Below are positions 6,328 through 8,633 of a DNA stretch of 8,633 nucleotides, piece by piece. The stretch is from NCBI GenBank assembly GCA_003446335.1, contig DMAZ01000041.1, positions 1 to 8,633 of the forward strand. The letters run 5' to 3'. Origin of the DNA: Lachnospiraceae bacterium (GTDB lineage: Bacteria > Bacillota_A > Clostridia > Lachnospirales > Lachnospiraceae). A program made the translations under genes and the position numbers. Positions within the stretch are counted from its first letter, which is position 1, and each line of letters begins with the position of its first letter. A model generated the notes under the pieces. It saw nothing but the letters and a program-made list of their open reading frames with translations, was not told the DNA's origin and searched no databases.

Positions 6328-7428
6328 ATGAAGAAAATTCTTGCTTTATTTCTTGCGGTCGGAATCATGACGGCATCTGTGACGGGATGCGCCGGCCAGA
6401 TCATCTCGGAATCGGGAAATTCCGCGTCTTCGGAGTCTGATTTGAGCGATTCCAGCGGTGACAGCTCGGAAGATATAAAACGCGCTGATCTGGAGGAACG
6501 CAGAATAGGTATTTCATGTCGTACACTTCGGGGGACTTTTATGCGGGGATTCCGGATCGTACTGCTCAATCGCCTCAAGAAGCTCGGATTTCAGGAGGCG
6601 AATATATCTTTTTATGAGAATAACGGTGACACAGATCTTGAACTCAGGATGATCGACCTGCTGATCGACAGTGGGATCGAACAGCTGGTAGTATGCCCGA
6701 ATGAAAATTCGGATATTCCTGCCATAACGGATAAAGCCGTAGCTGCCGGGCTTCCCCTCATTTATTTCAATTTCATTCCTGCGGAAGAGGAGCGCACAAG
6801 ATGGACCGAGAATAAATGGAATGTTACATGCATCGGATCGGACCCCGCTCAGGTCGGAAAGCTGCAGGGGGAGCTTACTGCAAGTCTCGGTCTTACACAG
6901 CTCGACATGAACAAAAACGGTTATGTGGATTATATTATGATCGGAGGTGAAGAGGGAAGCACCATCTCTCAGACCTATAATCAGTCATATATTCAGACGC
7001 TGGAGGAAAAGGGTCTGCCTGTTCGCTGCATTGAAGATCGATACGCCGGTTGGGACGGGGATGAAGCCCATGATATTATGAGTAAGGCTCTTTCTGAGAA
7101 AGGATCCGAAATCGAGCTGGTCGTATGTCAGAATGAAGAGATGACGCTCGGCGCAATGTTGGCGATCCAGGAGGCCGAGCGAATCGTGAGCAGCGATATA
7201 TATCTGATTGGAGCCGATTGCGGGAAGGAGTCGCTGGAGAATATACAGAGAGCTACCATGACAGGTTCAGTTTTCAATGACGGGACTGCACAGGCAGGAG
7301 CTGTTATTCTCAATATGATGAACAATATCGATGCACTGAAAAATGAGACCGTTACGACCATGGAATATGTTCTCGTGACGGCGGCGAATGCTGAGAGCAT
7401 CAAAGGCATTGTGGATCACCCTGCCTGA
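6328..7428 (+). CDS. MglB-like galactose/glucose-binding family lipoprotein
   Basis: A 366-residue periplasmic-binding-protein (type I fold) lipoprotein, presumably anchored on the outer face of the membrane. The signal peptide MKKILALFLAVGIMTASVTGC ends in lipobox VTGC (C21); a Ser/Asp/Glu-rich linker runs to about residue 50. Alignment from memory with E. coli MglB covers the whole domain: RIGIS and TFM near 58-72, YFN (N148), the calcium loop DMNKNGYVD (193-201), GWD (W242), IELVV (E263), QNEE (N269), GAD (D297) and FND (N317). The calcium ligands look kept, but the positions of MglB Y10, D14, H152, D154 and R158 carry R, G, S, I and Y, so the ligand may not be glucose or galactose. The ATG at 6328 follows GAGGAAGGA. 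No ABC permease or ATPase gene is adjacent, so it may be a sensor or work with a distant transporter. Confidence 0.88.
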   Translation: MKKILALFLAVGIMTASVTGCAGQIISESGNSASSESDLSDSSGDSSEDIKRADLEERRIGISCRTLRGTFMRGFRIVLLNRLKKLGFQEANISFYENNGDTDLELRMIDLLIDSGIEQLVVCPNENSDIPAITDKAVAAGLPLIYFNFIPAEEERTRWTENKWNVTCIGSDPAQVGKLQGELTASLGLTQLDMNKNGYVDYIMIGGEEGSTISQTYNQSYIQTLEEKGLPVRCIEDRYAGWDGDEAHDIMSKALSEKGSEIELVVCQNEEMTLGAMLAIQEAERIVSSDIYLIGADCGKESLENIQRATMTGSVFNDGTAQAGAVILNMMNNIDALKNETVTTMEYVLVTAANAESIKGIVDHPA

Positions 7429-7461
7429 TAAAAGTTTCACTGAAAAGAGAGTAGATTATTA

Positions 7462-8633
7462 ATGAAAATAACAAATCACAGAGATGATCCATCCGGAAAG
7501 AATAAAAAAGGGAATACAAAGAAGAGAGGTAAACGGGATATTATCCTTCTGATCCTGACAGTGCCCTTGCTGCTTCTGGTGGCAGTTGCCTCACTGCTTA
7601 CATTTACCGTAAAGTGGGCCTTCTCCTTCTGGGCCAATCTTACGATGGACGAAATCGTGTATCATCTTACTTCTCCGCTTGAGGGGACGGGCGATGATAT
7701 CATGATGAAATTCTATATGTATGCACTGGCTCCGGCTCTTGTCATATTTGTCGCTGTAATCGTCTATCTTATTATAGTAAGAAAAATTAAGAAAAGCTGG
7801 TACGGACGATGTCTGGGGCTGGTATTCCTCATGTTCTCGGGGATCGCGGGATTCACTTTTTATCAGGCATGGACGACTCTTAAGATCGGGGAATATCTGA
7901 AGAATCAGGAAATCACGTCGGTCTTTATAGAAAACAACTATGTAGATCCGAATTCCGTACAACTTGCGTTTCCCGGCAGGAAAAGAAATCTAATTTTTAT
8001 CTATCTTGAATCGGTGGAGACGACCTTTACGGATAAGAAAAATGGCGGCGATTTTGAATTCGACTGTATCCCCGAACTGACAAAACTGGCCCAGAAATAT
8101 GAAGATTTCTCAGGTTCGTCCAAGGAACTGGAAGGCGGACATGTGGAGCCAGGTACGACGTTCACCATGGGTGGAATGTTCGGACAGACCAGCGGTCTTC
8201 CGCTGCAGGTCGGTCTGAAGGCGAAGATCATGGACAAGCGCGGCGCTATGAACGAAATGTATACGCAGGAGCATTTTTTCCCCGGCATTACAACGCTCGG
8301 CGATATTCTGGAGGCACAGGGATATCATAATGTTCTGTTTCTGGGATCGGAAGCGGTTTTCGGAGGGCGAAAGCTGTATTTTAAGGAACATGGAAATTAT
8401 GAAATCGATGACTTTGATTATGCCATCAAGAGAAATTGGCTGGAGGATAAGGAGATTTCATGGGGTTATCCGGACTGGAGGCTTTTCCTTCAGGCGGAGG
8501 AGAGACTGCGTGAGCTTTCCGAAGAAGATGAGCCGTTCAATCTGACCATGCTGACGGTGGATACACATTTTGAGGACGGTATCAGATGCCGTTACTGCCT
8601 GCCTGAGTTCCCCGGCAATTCCTATGCCGATGT
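7462..8633 (+). CDS. LTA synthase/OpgB-type membrane phosphoglycerol transferase (C-terminus off the right edge)
   Basis: Translated by hand; open from ATG 7462 to the window end (390 complete codons). The basic cytoplasmic N-terminus is followed by hydrophobic segments at about residues 27-48, 85-107 and 117-134, then an extracellular domain of the alkaline-phosphatase/sulfatase fold. NLIFIYLES places a metal-binding glutamate at E183; GTTFTMGGMFGQTSGLPL (231 onward) holds the likely nucleophilic threonine, probably T235; TVDTHFEDG is a substrate-binding segment. The TMGGM and DTHxxDG forms resemble OpgB (glycerophosphate transfer to glucans) more than LtaS. Expected role: moving glycerophosphate from phosphatidylglycerol to a glycan or teichoic acid outside the membrane. 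The ribosome site is modest (AAGAGAG). It starts 33 bases after the lipoprotein stop with no terminator between. The catalytic Asp-His near the C-terminus is beyond the window, so activity cannot be judged. Confidence 0.88.
   Translation, partial: MKITNHRDDPSGKNKKGNTKKRGKRDIILLILTVPLLLLVAVASLLTFTVKWAFSFWANLTMDEIVYHLTSPLEGTGDDIMMKFYMYALAPALVIFVAVIVYLIIVRKIKKSWYGRCLGLVFLMFSGIAGFTFYQAWTTLKIGEYLKNQEITSVFIENNYVDPNSVQLAFPGRKRNLIFIYLESVETTFTDKKNGGDFEFDCIPELTKLAQKYEDFSGSSKELEGGHVEPGTTFTMGGMFGQTSGLPLQVGLKAKIMDKRGAMNEMYTQEHFFPGITTLGDILEAQGYHNVLFLGSEAVFGGRKLYFKEHGNYEIDDFDYAIKRNWLEDKEISWGYPDWRLFLQAEERLRELSEEDEPFNLTMLTVDTHFEDGIRCRYCLPEFPGNSYAD

Noticed and set aside
7591..7962. 123-codon minus-strand open frame
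   Set aside because: Antisense to the membrane region of the phosphoglycerol transferase, with no signature; a shadow frame.
1..8633. tRNA, rRNA, insertion sequence, CRISPR array or prophage
   Set aside because: No tRNA-like cloverleaf, transposase frame, regularly spaced repeat or phage gene was found by reading both strands.

Overview
The window looks like chromosomal DNA from an anaerobic, moderate-GC Firmicute, most plausibly a member of the Clostridia close to Lachnospiraceae. The reasons are purine-rich AGGAGG-type ribosome binding sites, a Gram-positive style lipoprotein, a class III (oxygen-sensitive) ribonucleotide reductase, a Tad/Flp-type secretion module of the kind common in gut Clostridia, and a tandem NrdR operator. 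The family assignment is inference; no rRNA or taxonomic marker is present.

Left part (1-3060, minus strand): three tightly packed genes of a Tad (Flp pilus / type IVb) machine in the order tadA (CpaF-type ATPase), tadB and tadC-like (inner-membrane platform proteins). They run off the left edge, with a 4-base ATGA overlap between the first two and 21 bases between the second and third. The tadC-like product is unusual: between its second and third membrane segments it carries about 185 residues, predicted to be outside the cell, that include a bacterial Ig-like (atrophied Big) domain.

Middle (3061-6314): a 357-bp divergent intergenic region holds the likely tad promoter (minus strand), two candidate nrdD promoters, two NrdR boxes exactly 32 bp apart, and a perfect 16-bp palindrome over the second nrdD promoter. 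nrdD (anaerobic ribonucleotide reductase, 723 aa, with ATP-cone, zinc site and glycyl-radical site) follows. It is separated from its activase gene nrdG by a strong intrinsic terminator and what appears to be a fresh promoter carrying another perfect palindrome. NrdD and NrdG together make deoxyribonucleotides without oxygen, but here they appear to be separate transcription units.

Right part (6328-8633, plus strand): close behind nrdG (13 bases) comes a lipoprotein of the MglB galactose/glucose-binding family with its calcium loop largely kept but several sugar contacts lost. Then, 33 bases on, comes a membrane phosphoglycerol transferase of the LTA-synthase/OpgB alkaline-phosphatase superfamily, cut by the right edge. 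No ABC-transporter permease or ATPase is visible. The nrdG-lipoprotein-transferase arrangement looks like one operon and is not explained by nucleotide metabolism. Nothing in the window looks like an rRNA, tRNA, insertion sequence or CRISPR array.
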